Assembly (NCBI RefSeq): GCF_029379315.1 | Contig: NZ_JAQYWQ010000052.1 | Location: 1-43,907, forward strand | Source: Nostoc sp. S13 | Lineage (GTDB): Bacteria; Cyanobacteriota; Cyanobacteriia; Cyanobacteriales; Nostocaceae | Length of the DNA: 43,907 nt | Direction: 5' to 3' | Shown here: piece after piece, positions 16,416 through 24,948 of the stretch | How positions within the stretch are numbered: the first letter of the stretch is position 1 | How the letters are laid out: each line of letters starts with the position of its first letter | Notes under the pieces: model-generated | The model's input: only the letters and a program-made list of their open reading frames with translations | Told to the model about the DNA's origin: nothing | Databases searched by the model: none | Program-made: the position numbers and the translations under genes

Positions 16416-17579
16416 ATGAAAATCCTCAAACCCATCACCAATTGGTTAGAAACGCGTGCTTGTGCCCCTGCATACGGCGGTTGGATACTAGGAGCAACTG
16501 CTATTTGTTTTTTTGCAGCAGGTATCAATACGATGGCTGGCTGGCTGTACGCCATTAGCGGCATCAGTTTTGCCCTTTTGGGTGTAGCAGCCATCTTACC
16601 GCCGCGATCGCTCACAAATCTATCCATCACCCGCCGCCCCATACAGCCAGTATCAGCTGGCGATGATCTGAAGGTAGAATTAGAAATCTGCAATCACACA
16701 CAGCAGGCTGTAAGCTTATTACAAGTTGAAGATATGCTGCCCTTCGTCTTAGGGAAGCCAGTACAAAAGGCAATCGAAACAATTCCTAGCCAAGGTAATT
16801 ACCGTTGGCTATATTACCACCCGACTCAGCGTCGGGGTATCTATCGCTGGCACACAGTCGAACTGGGTTCTGGTGCGCCTTTGGGATTATTCTGGTGTCG
16901 CCGTCAGCGTGATTGTGCTGCAATGGCGATCGTCTATCCGACAGTGTTACCTTTGGCTACTTGCCCCTTAGTAGATGAAATGGGGCAAGAAGAGAGCAAA
17001 AGGGGCGATCTTCGTGGTAGACCGTTGCAGACAGCGACAACGGGGCTGGTGCGATCACTACGTCCCTACCGCATCGGAGATCCTACTCGTCTGATTCACT
17101 GGCGAACTAGCGCCCGCTATGGGGAATTAAGGGTGCGGGAGTTAGAAATGGTTACAGGTGGAGAAGAAATAGTTATTGCCCTTGACAGTGCTAGCAATTG
17201 GGAAGAAGAAAACTTTGAACAAGCAGTAATTGCCGCAGTATCCCTATATTTTTATGCACAGCAACAGCAATTACAAGTGCAACTATGGACAGCATCAACA
17301 GATTTTATTAAAGGCGATGCCTATGTTTTAGAAGCCTTAGCAGCAACCACAGCCCTAGAAGATGCCAGTTCAGTAGTTCCTAAAAGCTACCCTTTGATTT
17401 GGCTGACTCAAAACTCCCTGAGCCTTGCTACTCTTCCTCAAGGCAGTCGCTGGGTTTTGTGGCCAAATATTTCCTCACCAGCAGAACAAGAGGTAATCAA
17501 TAGGGAACACCCTGGTATAGTTTTGCAAAGTGCGATCGCTTTGCAACCCCAACTGCAAAAAACATTAAATTGGTATTAA
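16416..17579 (+). CDS. DUF58 domain membrane protein
   Basis: 387 aa. Two N-terminal hydrophobic segments (about 22-42 and 45-62) precede a beta-rich region and the DUF58 signature (LVRSLRPYRIGDPTRLIHW, then RELEMVTGGEEIVIALDSAS), which begins a von Willebrand A-like fold. DUF58 proteins normally accompany a MoxR AAA+ ATPase; none is in this window. The molecular role is unknown. The start at ATG 16416 matches the usual N-terminus. Confidence 0.85.
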   Translation: MKILKPITNWLETRACAPAYGGWILGATAICFFAAGINTMAGWLYAISGISFALLGVAAILPPRSLTNLSITRRPIQPVSAGDDLKVELEICNHTQQAVSLLQVEDMLPFVLGKPVQKAIETIPSQGNYRWLYYHPTQRRGIYRWHTVELGSGAPLGLFWCRRQRDCAAMAIVYPTVLPLATCPLVDEMGQEESKRGDLRGRPLQTATTGLVRSLRPYRIGDPTRLIHWRTSARYGELRVRELEMVTGGEEIVIALDSASNWEEENFEQAVIAAVSLYFYAQQQQLQVQLWTASTDFIKGDAYVLEALAATTALEDASSVVPKSYPLIWLTQNSLSLATLPQGSRWVLWPNISSPAEQEVINREHPGIVLQSAIALQPQLQKTLNWY

Positions 17580-18315
17580 CTTTGCTTTAGCTTTGTATTC
17601 TGTTGCTGTTTACGTCTTAATACTGAACCAGCACTTAAAGTAGCTTGCTTGTGCTACTACTCCTATTCCCAAAACAATGACTGTTGCTGCGATCGCAGCA
17701 GTCAATAACTTTTTCCCAATAGTTTAAATACTCACAATAGTGGAAGTTGTATAGCCGTGGACAGATAGCTTAGGACATTCGCAAATCCTAAGAGAGCGGC
17801 TGTCACAGCTATCTATAGCAGACTTGTCCTAACCATTATGGCAGCCGCTATAACTCTTGATCAATGTGTACTTTTTTTATGAAATACTTCAGAGTTTACA
17901 TTAGGTAGCAAAATAGACAAGTTTCCTTACTTAATTTTTTTGATAAAATATTATAAAGTTATGATAAAAAACTCAGTACAATGTATAAATAAAGTAAATA
18001 ATACAAAAACTTGCGGAAGGGCCGCGCTCCGTGTCTGCCTTTAGAGGAGTCCCAGCATCATTTTTTGATGAGAATAAATCAACCTCTTGACTTTTAAATT
18101 CTGCCTCAAGATGCAAATTGAATTCTCATTAGCTTATAAATTAAGCTTTTGTGATTTCCTAGATTTTGTCCGATCCCAGCACACCCGACATATCAGCCTT
18201 TGAGCCACGGTAAAACAATTTGAGCAGGTAAGGTTGGGGAAATACACCCAGTAATCCTCTAGTGAGGCTGAGGTACAATGCAAAGAAATATTTAAATTAT
18301 GAGCGACCGATCCAC
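17580..18315. other. Long spacer with a structured segment and a signal-peptide remnant
   Basis: No full gene. On the minus strand 17720-17610 reads as a signal-peptide-like string (KKLLTAAIAATVIVLGIGV) followed by 11 residues and TAA; it has no ATG and is probably a gene stub. Positions 17764-17849 contain nested inverted repeats: gatagct/agctatc (17764/17807), cttagga/tcctaag (17769/17786) and agcggctg/cagccgct (17795/17842). This is a candidate structured RNA or repeat element. The remainder to the ferredoxin-thioredoxin reductase start is AT-rich with nothing recognised. Confidence 0.4.
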
Positions 18316-18690
18316 ATGATCACATCAGAACATAAAGAACATAACACAAAATCCAGCGATAGAAGCCTAGAGGCAATGCGGCATTTTTCCGAACAATACG
18401 CCAAGCGTACTGGAACATATTTCTGTTCTGAACCTTCTGTCACCGCAGTTGTGATTGAAGGACTAGCCAAACATAAAGACGAACTAGGTGCGCCTTTATG
18501 TCCCTGTCGCCACTACGAAGATAAAGAAGCTGAAGTTCATGCCACATATTGGAACTGTCCCTGTGTGCCAATGAGAGAACGCAAAGAGTGCCATTGCATG
18601 TTGTTCCTCACCCCTGACAACGAGTTTGCTGGAGAAAAACAAGAAATCTCTCTCCAAGCAATTAAAGAAGTACGAGAGAGCATGGGATGA
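18316..18690 (+). CDS. ftrC: Ferredoxin-thioredoxin reductase catalytic chain
   Basis: 124 aa from ATG 18316 (the frame is open 54 bases further up, but without family similarity). The cysteine spacing is exactly that of the enzyme: CPC-x16-CPC-x8-CHC, which ligates the 4Fe-4S cluster and supplies the redox-active disulfide. Together with the variable chain (not in this window) it passes electrons from photosynthetic ferredoxin to thioredoxins, switching carbon-metabolism enzymes with light. The stop overlaps the next gene's ATG by four bases, so the two are co-translated. Its presence confirms an oxygenic phototroph. Confidence 0.95.
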   Translation: MITSEHKEHNTKSSDRSLEAMRHFSEQYAKRTGTYFCSEPSVTAVVIEGLAKHKDELGAPLCPCRHYEDKEAEVHATYWNCPCVPMRERKECHCMLFLTPDNEFAGEKQEISLQAIKEVRESMG

Positions 18691-19079
18691 GCGAAACCAT
18701 GCCCCAAGAGTTTTGGCAAGGCATAGAACAGTTCAATTCTGGTCAGTTCTATGCCTGTCATGACACTTTAGAGGCTTTGTGGATTGAAGCTAGTGAACCA
18801 GAAAAAACCTTTTATCAAGGCATTCTCCAGATTGCTGTAGCACTGTATCATTTGGAGAATCTTAACTGGCGAGGTGCAGTAATTCTACTGGGAGAGGGCA
18901 GCAATCGCTTGCAACGTTATCCATCTAGTTACGGCGGGATTGATGTCGATGAGCTATTGAGTCAGAGTGCAGTGTTGTTGAAGACATTACAAAAAATTGG
19001 GCCAGACAAGATTACATCTGGTGATTTGGGTGAACATCAAGTCTTATCTTTGCCTAGAATTGTGCTAACTACTGATTAG
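18687..19079 (+). CDS. DUF309 family protein
   Basis: 130 aa. The family signature is clear: FNSGQFYACHDTLEALW, then FYQGILQIAVALYHLENLNW and GAVILLGEGSNRL, forming a helical bundle with conserved His/Glu that may bind metal. Function is unknown. It overlaps the ftrC stop by four bases (ATGA), and the coupling suggests a related physiological setting. A hairpin with a T-run follows at 19121. Confidence 0.9.
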   Translation: MSETMPQEFWQGIEQFNSGQFYACHDTLEALWIEASEPEKTFYQGILQIAVALYHLENLNWRGAVILLGEGSNRLQRYPSSYGGIDVDELLSQSAVLLKTLQKIGPDKITSGDLGEHQVLSLPRIVLTTD

Positions 19080-19120
19080 ACATCTGGTGAAATTAATTAT
19101 GCGTTGCCCGAAATCTTTGC

Positions 19121-19154
19121 TAGGCACAATTGATGAATTGTGCCTACGTCATTT
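19121..19154 (+). terminator. Terminator-like hairpin after ftrC-DUF309
   Basis: taggcacaatt (19121-19131) pairs with aattgtgccta (19136-19146) around gatg; ATTTTTA follows within five bases. Confidence 0.7.
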
Positions 19155-19313
19155 TTACTTCTATGGCAATTACCTGAAACCTTGAGGTTAAGGGTAGCGT
19201 CACTATTTCAGCCAGTAGTTATCGGAAATCACTCCAGATTATATATTTTATAGTCTGGATAAAGTACTTGAGATAATTAGAATGCAAGCTGAAATCCTGA
19301 ATCCCAAACTGCT

Positions 19314-19811
19314 ATGATGCCCCGCTATCAATTACCCAGATCACAAATGCGTCGCTTTGGATTAGCTTTAATGCTGCCAGTTACACTCTTGGGCGCTTTT
19401 GTCTTCCCTACCCAACTGCAAACCGCTACTGCACAAACATCTGGAGCAAATCGCCCCCTGACTATCCGCGCTGATGTGCAAGAATATGACGCGAAAAATC
19501 AAGTAGTCACCGCTCGCGGTAATGTGCAAATGTTGTATCCTGCTCGCCAGATTCAGGCAACATCTGCCCAAGCGCAGTACTTTAGTAAAGAACGCCGAAT
19601 TGATTTCAGTGGCAACGTCTATATTTTGCAACAGGGTGGTAATAGTATTCGGGCGGAGAAAGTAACCTATTTAATTGATGAAGGGCGATTTGTTGCCTTA
19701 CCCCAATCCAACAGTCAGGTAGAGTCCATCTACATGGTGCAGGAATCAAATAATAATGGACAAACTGCGACACCTGCCCCAAAGACACCACCATTCAAGC
19801 GTTCTAATTAG
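19314..19811 (+). CDS. lptA: LptA/OstA-like periplasmic LPS-transport protein
   Basis: 165 aa. The signal peptide spans about residues 1-41 (hydrophobic LALMLPVTLLGAFVF, cleavage after ATAQ). The OstA/LptA fold follows: LTIRADVQEYDAKNQVVTA, GNVQMLYPARQIQATSAQAQ and IDFSGNVYILQQGGN. LptA forms the periplasmic bridge that carries lipopolysaccharide to the outer membrane. The neighbouring lptB and lptF/G genes make the assignment firm. Internal ATGs near the start (19317, 19347) are possible alternatives. The C-terminal 25 residues are low complexity. Confidence 0.88.
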   Translation: MMPRYQLPRSQMRRFGLALMLPVTLLGAFVFPTQLQTATAQTSGANRPLTIRADVQEYDAKNQVVTARGNVQMLYPARQIQATSAQAQYFSKERRIDFSGNVYILQQGGNSIRAEKVTYLIDEGRFVALPQSNSQVESIYMVQESNNNGQTATPAPKTPPFKRSN

Positions 19812-19839
19812 CATTTACCACCAAGAAAGGGCGCGAACA

Positions 19840-20568
19840 ATGAAAATTATTTTAGAGAATATTCACAAATCTTACGGCAAGCGAGTAATTGTCAATCGTG
19901 TCAATCTTTCTGTTGCTCAAGGCGAAATCGTTGGTTTACTAGGCCCCAATGGGGCTGGTAAAACGACGACCTTTTACATTGCCACAGGTTTAGAAAAACC
20001 CAATCAAGGAAAAGTCTGGCTAGGTAATCTCGACGTTACGGGAATGCCAATGCACAAAAGGGCGCGATTGGGTATTGGCTATCTAGCACAAGAAGCAAGT
20101 ATTTTTCGCCAACTCTCAGTAGAGGATAATATTCTGTTGGTGCTAGAGCAAACTAATGTGCCACGATGGGAGTGGGCAAGACGACTCAAAACTTTACTGC
20201 GGGAGTTTCGCTTGGAAAAATTAGCCAATAGCAAAGGAATTCAACTTTCTGGTGGTGAGCGACGGCGGACGGAATTAGCCAGGTCTTTAGCTGCTGGACA
20301 AGAAGGGCCAAAATTTTTACTTTTGGATGAACCATTTGCGGGAGTTGATCCGATCGCAGTCTCAGAAATTCAGAAAATTGTAGCACAACTGCGCGATCGC
20401 GGCATGGGAATCTTAATTACAGATCATAATGTCCGTGAAACCCTCGCCATCACCGACCGCGCCTACATCATGCGCGAGGGACAAATTCTCGCTTTTGGCG
20501 CTGCTGACGAACTCTACAGCAATCCCCTGGTGCGGCAATATTATTTAGGGGATAACTTTCAAGTCTAA
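19840..20568 (+). CDS. lptB: LPS-export ABC transporter ATPase LptB
   Basis: 242 aa from ATG 19840, behind AAGAAAGGG. The frame extends back into lptA, but only this start fits the family (MKIILENIHKSYGKR). It has Walker A GPNGAGKTT, Q-loop region, signature LSGGERRRTELARSLA, Walker B FLLLDEPFAGVDP and the H-loop ITDHNV. LptB powers extraction of LPS from the inner membrane together with the LptF/G permeases; the permease gene is next, 138 bp on. Cytoplasmic, membrane-associated. Confidence 0.95.
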   Translation: MKIILENIHKSYGKRVIVNRVNLSVAQGEIVGLLGPNGAGKTTTFYIATGLEKPNQGKVWLGNLDVTGMPMHKRARLGIGYLAQEASIFRQLSVEDNILLVLEQTNVPRWEWARRLKTLLREFRLEKLANSKGIQLSGGERRRTELARSLAAGQEGPKFLLLDEPFAGVDPIAVSEIQKIVAQLRDRGMGILITDHNVRETLAITDRAYIMREGQILAFGAADELYSNPLVRQYYLGDNFQV

Positions 20569-20706
20569 ATTAACAATTATTTAGTTAATAATTTCAAAGG
20601 ATATTCTTTATTATTAAGCATAAATTTCTTAATTAATTTCATTTTGACATTAAACATATACTTTGCTTTACTAGGGTTTGCCAATTTTTAACTTTTCAAG
20701 TTGCTT

Positions 20707-21882
20707 ATGATATCAAAGAAGCTCACGTCCTTTTACAGCCTCCATTCGCTGCTGCCTTTTACGATCATGGATCGCTACCTTGCCAGCGAATTGTTAGCGC
20801 CGTTTTTCTTTGGTGTCGGAGCTTTTTCATCACTTGGTGTCACCATTGATGCTGTATTTGATCTCGTCAGAAAAATCGTAGAATCTGGGCTAGCTATAGA
20901 CATTGCTATTCAAGTTTTTTTGTTAAAATTTCCCAATTTTATCGTTTTAGCTTTCCCCATGTCTACGCTGCTGGCTACTTTGATGACCTACAGTCGTCTT
21001 TCTAGCGACAGCGAACTAATTGCCCTGCGTGGTTGTGGGGTCAGCGTCTATCGCATAATTCTAACTGCTGTGATGTTAAGTCTTGTGGTTACAGGAATGA
21101 CATTTGTGTTTAACGAACAAATTGCACCAGCAGCAAATTATCAAGCGGCGATGACTCTGGATAAAGCGCTTAAATCAAACAAGCCAACTTTTAAACAGCA
21201 AAATATTTTTTATCCTGAATACCAGGATGTTAAGGAGCCGGATGGCTCTAAGAATAGAATATTGACACGCTTGTTTTACGCCGATCAGTTTGATGGTAAG
21301 CGAATGAAAGGTTTGACAATTATAGACCGCTCAACAAAAGGTCTAAATCAAATTGTGATATCAGAATCTGCCCAGTGGAATCCTTCTCAAAATATCTGGG
21401 ATTTTTACAACGGCACGATCTATTTTGTCGCTGCCGATCGCTCTTATCGCAACATTGTCAGATTTGAACATCAACAACTGCAACTACCGCGCACGCCATT
21501 AAGTCTGGCAGAAAAAAGCCGGGACTATGGTGAGATGAATATTTCTGAAGCACTACAGCAACTAGAAGTGGAAAATCTCGGTGGCGATCGCCAAAAAATT
21601 CGTAAACTCGAAGTGCGGATTCAACAAAAAATCTCCTTACCTTTTGTATGTGTAGTTTTTGGCTTAGTAGGTGCAGCGATGGGAAGCATACCCCAGCGAA
21701 CTGGAAGAGGTACCAGCTTTGGGATTAGTGTCATAGTTATATTTTCCTACTACTTAATTTTCTTTATTAGTGGTGCGACCGCGCAAGCAGGTGTCCTCTC
21801 TCCCTTTATAGGGGCTTGGTTGCCCAACTTTCTTTTTTTGGGAATAGGTCTATTCTTATTGATCCGAGTTGCCAAACGCTAA
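20707..21882 (+). CDS. LptF/LptG (YjgP/YjgQ) family permease
   Basis: 391 aa from ATG 20707; an alternative start at 20767 (MDRYLASELLAPFFFGVGAF) is equally family-like. Hydrophobic helices lie near the N-terminus, around residues 60-120, and three near the C-terminus, with a periplasmic beta-jellyroll between them (about 140-260), as expected for LptF/G. The FALLGALMGS-like loop appears as FGLVGAAMGSIPQRTGRGTS. One permease gene next to lptA-lptB is common in cyanobacteria; whether it acts as F or G (or homodimerises) cannot be told. Confidence 0.9.
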   Translation: MISKKLTSFYSLHSLLPFTIMDRYLASELLAPFFFGVGAFSSLGVTIDAVFDLVRKIVESGLAIDIAIQVFLLKFPNFIVLAFPMSTLLATLMTYSRLSSDSELIALRGCGVSVYRIILTAVMLSLVVTGMTFVFNEQIAPAANYQAAMTLDKALKSNKPTFKQQNIFYPEYQDVKEPDGSKNRILTRLFYADQFDGKRMKGLTIIDRSTKGLNQIVISESAQWNPSQNIWDFYNGTIYFVAADRSYRNIVRFEHQQLQLPRTPLSLAEKSRDYGEMNISEALQQLEVENLGGDRQKIRKLEVRIQQKISLPFVCVVFGLVGAAMGSIPQRTGRGTSFGISVIVIFSYYLIFFISGATAQAGVLSPFIGAWLPNFLFLGIGLFLLIRVAKR

Positions 21883-21899
21883 ATTGAGGAAGTGCTACT

Positions 21900-22072
21900 G
21901 TGTACACACAAGTCATGCAATTACCCAAAACAAAAACCTCAAAGAGTCCTGACGGACATCCCTCTCCTTACCAAGGAGAGGGACAGGTGAGAGCGTAGCA
22001 GAACCTTTCTTGAGGTTTTGTTAAGCTATTCGATAAACCGTAAATTGCTTCCAGAAAGACTTGTGTATACAC
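21900..22072. repeat. Nested inverted-repeat element between convergent genes
   Basis: Outer arms of 15 bases (21900-21914 and 22058-22072, one mismatch), middle arms aaaacctcaa (21933-21942) and ttgaggtttt (22010-22019), and an inner hairpin ccctctcctt/aaggagaggg (21960-21969/21973-21982). The arrangement is miniature-transposon-like and would also serve as a bidirectional terminator for the lptF/G-type gene and the CBS-CP12 gene. Confidence 0.65.
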
Positions 22073-22120
22073 CGTAGCTTAGAAGAGAGGTCAAATTCCA
22101 GCCATCGAACTCACGTTCGA

Positions 22121-22741
22121 TTACGGATGATAATTTCGACATTCCGGTGCATTTGGGTTTTCTTTACAGTATTTTTCAAAAGAAACTTTGGCTGATACCA
22201 TACCCTCAGCTTTCTGATGAGCTGCTTCTGCCTGGAGTTCTTCTACTTCATCCCAGGCAGCTGCACAGGATTTAGAATAAGCACCTTGTTCAGTGCAAAT
22301 AGCACGAGCTTGCTCAATTGCTTTTTGAATTCTCTCCTCCAGCAGTACCGCTTTTGGCGCTTCCACAAAGTCGCTTTTGGTCAAAATGTCGGTAATTGAG
22401 ATGATGCCCAACAGCTTGCCTTGAATCACAGGTGCTCTATGAATACCAGTGTTAGCAAATAACCGCGCTACATATTCCACACCCAAATCAGGATTGACCA
22501 CAATGCAAGGCTTGCTCATAATTTCGTAAACCCGCACTTGCTTTGGGTCTTGACCATAGGCTATTACCTTATAGACAATATCCGTTTCTGTGACAATACC
22601 ATAAGCATCATTGTCATAGCGACGATCCACAACCAGCGATCGCAATCTTTTTTCCTTCATCACCGCTACTGCTTCAGCAACAGTCGCCGAACCGCGAATG
22701 GTAACTACATCTTTGGTCATAATATCTTCAGCTTTCATCAT
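22121..22741 (-). CDS. CBS-domain pair fused to CP12
   Basis: 206 aa. The start is the ATG ending at 22741, with AGGAG nine bases upstream; a longer frame to 22804 is not family-like. Residues 1-125 hold two CBS domains (MKAEDIMTKDVVTI, YGIVTETDIVYKV, KLLGIISITDILTKSDF) that bind adenosyl nucleotides. Residues 145-206 are a CP12 domain: CAAAWDEVEELQAEAAHQKA and C-terminal YCKENPNAPECRNY, each with a cysteine pair able to form disulfides. CP12 clamps GAPDH and phosphoribulokinase in the dark. The fusion suggests Calvin-cycle control by both energy charge and redox. It does not replace stand-alone CP12. Confidence 0.92.
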   Translation of the reverse strand: MMKAEDIMTKDVVTIRGSATVAEAVAVMKEKRLRSLVVDRRYDNDAYGIVTETDIVYKVIAYGQDPKQVRVYEIMSKPCIVVNPDLGVEYVARLFANTGIHRAPVIQGKLLGIISITDILTKSDFVEAPKAVLLEERIQKAIEQARAICTEQGAYSKSCAAAWDEVEELQAEAAHQKAEGMVSAKVSFEKYCKENPNAPECRNYHP

Positions 22742-23167
22742 TGCTGTAGTCTCCTGGTTAATAGTCCGGTGCAACCCAGCGCCCTCATAGACGTATCGAA
22801 GCATTGCAGCGCACAGTTTGCTAACTAGAAAGTAAAAAAGTTGGACTTTTGTCCAGCCACAACAATAAATTAGACCAGTTGTTAACTCCTGATGTTATCC
22901 AGTGTTACCGATACCCAAAAACTAACCATAAATTGCCATAACTTTCTAGAAAATCTTGCCCAAGGACTCCAGCCGCTAAAAAGTAAATTTTTGACTAGTA
23001 CATGTCTATTGATAATGACTAATAACTAATGGAGAAGTTAGGATGAAATCACCATTCAAACTTAAATTGAGACATTTCCTATTGAGGAAAGCAAAAGCAT
23101 TAAACAGCAACGTCTTCAGCTTCCGTCAAGTTTTCCCGATTTCGAGTAAATTTCAATTATCAATCCC
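22742..23167. other. Divergent spacer with an orphan Shine-Dalgarno
   Basis: Holds the promoters for the CBS-CP12 gene (minus) and the downstream + gene; no box stands out. A strong GGAGAAG...AGG sequence at 23031-23041 precedes ATG 23043, which opens a 63-codon frame to 23234 that overlaps the next gene out of frame and resembles nothing known. It may be a leader peptide or chance. Confidence 0.4.
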
Positions 23168-24439
23168 ATGCCACATCGACATTATCCTCCCGCCTACTTA
23201 CGCTATCTCAGAGCCAGATTATTATGGAATCTAAAGCGACCTGGTTTTTGGGCAGCTGGAATTTTTTTATCTGTAGTAGGGCTAGTAACCTGGCAATACT
23301 GGTCAAATCCAGATATTTTCGTTTATAAACAAAAAAACCAAGTCGCTTCACAAAAACCTGCTGATTCCGACCTGTCGGCAGAAAACAGAGCTATTGCAGC
23401 GGATATTGATAACTTGCCAGTTTTATTTAATGACTTTGAGCAAGCAACTCTCTCAGCAACAGCAAATACCCCGAAGGAAAACACTCAGGGAAAAAAGAGC
23501 AACGACTTATTAGACGATATAATTAACAAACAAAAGTCTGGTACTGATACCAAATTAAATCCTGGTTTAGGCATAGTTAATGGCGACACCTCGCCAGCCG
23601 TGGAAAATCCCTTTGTTGTAAAAACAGAAAATTTATTGCGTACTGGGACGGTTGATAGTAATAACCAGTTTCTCGGTCTTAAGACATTAAATGCGGCATC
23701 TCAACCTACAGGGGGGGAACAAACATCCTCTAGCCTGGGTATTGGATTAACTAATCAAACCAATAATAATCAAAATTCCCTCTCTATCAGCCCTCAGCAA
23801 GCGGCGCTCAACCAATCGATAAACCAGAAATTGTCTAACTTCAATGGTACTGCAACTCAGACAAATGCATCGGGACGAGGCTCTGACTCAGGAGTAACGC
23901 TAATGCCACCCATCAACAGCTTACCCAGTCAAAATTCTCTACCAAGTACTGGGTTAACTGCTGGGACTGGCTACACCTCAACGGGTACAAACTTACCACA
24001 AAATCCCTACAGTAATTTAAATAACGGTCAGCTATTGCCTAGTAATGGGTTAACTACTGGTACAGGTTATACTTCAACGGGTACAAACTTACCGCAAAAT
24101 CCTTACAATAATTTAAATAGTGGTCAGGTAGTGCCTAATTTAGCACCAGTGACGCCCCCAGTCACCTCTGTCGCACCAACGAATATTCCACCTTACTCTA
24201 GCCAGAGTCAAAGTCAAGGCGTTGTCACCCCCACAAACCCTGTGGGATATGGTAATTATGGCTTGCAGCAGCCGACGCAACTACCACAGTCATATGGGAA
24301 TTATGGTATGCAGCAGCCAACGCAACTACCACAGTCATATGGGAATTATGGTATGCAGCAGCCGACACAACTACCACAGTCTAATTACCAATATCTTCGC
24401 CAGCTTCAACAGAAGTATACAGGCAGTGGGCAAAGGTGA
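23168..24439 (+). CDS. Membrane-anchored, low-complexity repetitive protein
   Basis: 423 aa, function unknown. A basic N-terminus (RHYPPAYLRYLRARLLWNLK) leads to one hydrophobic helix (about 27-45), so it is probably a type II anchor with the rest outside. The remainder is Asn/Ser/Gln/Pro rich and disordered, with two kinds of internal repeat: GTGYTSTGTNLPQNPY twice (about 270-320) and YGNYGMQQPTQLPQS-type units three times (about 355-405). The three final units are nearly identical in DNA. It ends in a short helical tail (YLRQLQQKYTGSGQR). A surface or spacer role is plausible but unproven. Confidence 0.75.
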   Translation: MPHRHYPPAYLRYLRARLLWNLKRPGFWAAGIFLSVVGLVTWQYWSNPDIFVYKQKNQVASQKPADSDLSAENRAIAADIDNLPVLFNDFEQATLSATANTPKENTQGKKSNDLLDDIINKQKSGTDTKLNPGLGIVNGDTSPAVENPFVVKTENLLRTGTVDSNNQFLGLKTLNAASQPTGGEQTSSSLGIGLTNQTNNNQNSLSISPQQAALNQSINQKLSNFNGTATQTNASGRGSDSGVTLMPPINSLPSQNSLPSTGLTAGTGYTSTGTNLPQNPYSNLNNGQLLPSNGLTTGTGYTSTGTNLPQNPYNNLNSGQVVPNLAPVTPPVTSVAPTNIPPYSSQSQSQGVVTPTNPVGYGNYGLQQPTQLPQSYGNYGMQQPTQLPQSYGNYGMQQPTQLPQSNYQYLRQLQQKYTGSGQR

Positions 24440-24484
24440 TTTTATTTATTTGCAGTGAACATAGTAGACATCTCCGAAAAAGAA

Positions 24485-24514
24485 TGTAGAGACGCGAAAT
24501 TTCGCGTCTCTACA
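24485..24514. repeat. 30-bp perfect palindrome (dispersed repeat)
   Basis: tgtagagacgcgaaa pairs exactly with tttcgcgtctctaca. It is the GTAGAGACGCGAAATTTCGC class of palindrome scattered through Nostoc-like genomes, and it may double as the terminator of the preceding gene. Confidence 0.85.
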
Positions 24515-24577
24515 AGGGTTCTAGATAACGCATATTTAATTTCACCAGATGTCTAGTGATTCACAGTTGGAAATATT

Positions 24578-24859
24578 TTGCGAGTGTGTGTAGGTTTTGT
24601 AAACAAATGGAAATACATATTTTTAGAACAGGGTGTCGTCGGACTGAAGCTGAGATACAAAGGCTCAAAAAGTTATCTTGAGCCTGCACAAAAACAAATT
24701 GTATTAACCTGGCTTCAACAGAAGAATTATTGGCATTTATCAGAATTGCAAGAGTATCTAGAAGATAATTTTGATGTAGTTTTTGAGTCGAATCAAAGCT
24801 ACTACGACTTGTTTAAGCAAGCTAACATTCCGTTACCTGTGCGTAAGTTATGGCTATAA
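24578..24859 (+). pseudogene. IS630-type transposase fragment (helix-turn-helix part)
   Basis: 93 codons without a convincing start (TTG). Residues 8-85 match the second winged helix-turn-helix of IS630-like transposases: VNKWKYIFLEQGVVGLKLRY, AQKQIVLTWLQQKNYWHLSE and YLEDNFDVVFESNQSYYDLF. The DDE catalytic domain and the first helix-turn-helix are absent, so it cannot transpose. It is a relic of an insertion sequence and is followed directly by a heptamer array. Confidence 0.75.
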
Positions 24860-24877
24860 ATGACTTCTAAAAGTTTT

Positions 24878-24939
24878 AACTCCAAACTCCAAACTCCTAA
24901 CTCCTAACTCCTAAATCCTAACTCCTAACTCCTAACTCA
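24878..24939. repeat. Heptamer tandem repeat (AACTCCT)
   Basis: About nine copies of aactcct with variants aactcca and aatcct. Same class as the arrays at 7135, 31897 and 33072 but a different unit. Confidence 0.9.
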
Positions 24940-24948
24940 TAGCTTTTC

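Noticed and set aside
22081..22130. tRNA-like TTCGATT sequence
   Set aside because: No acceptor, anticodon or D-arm pairing around it; no tRNA or rRNA genes were found in the window.
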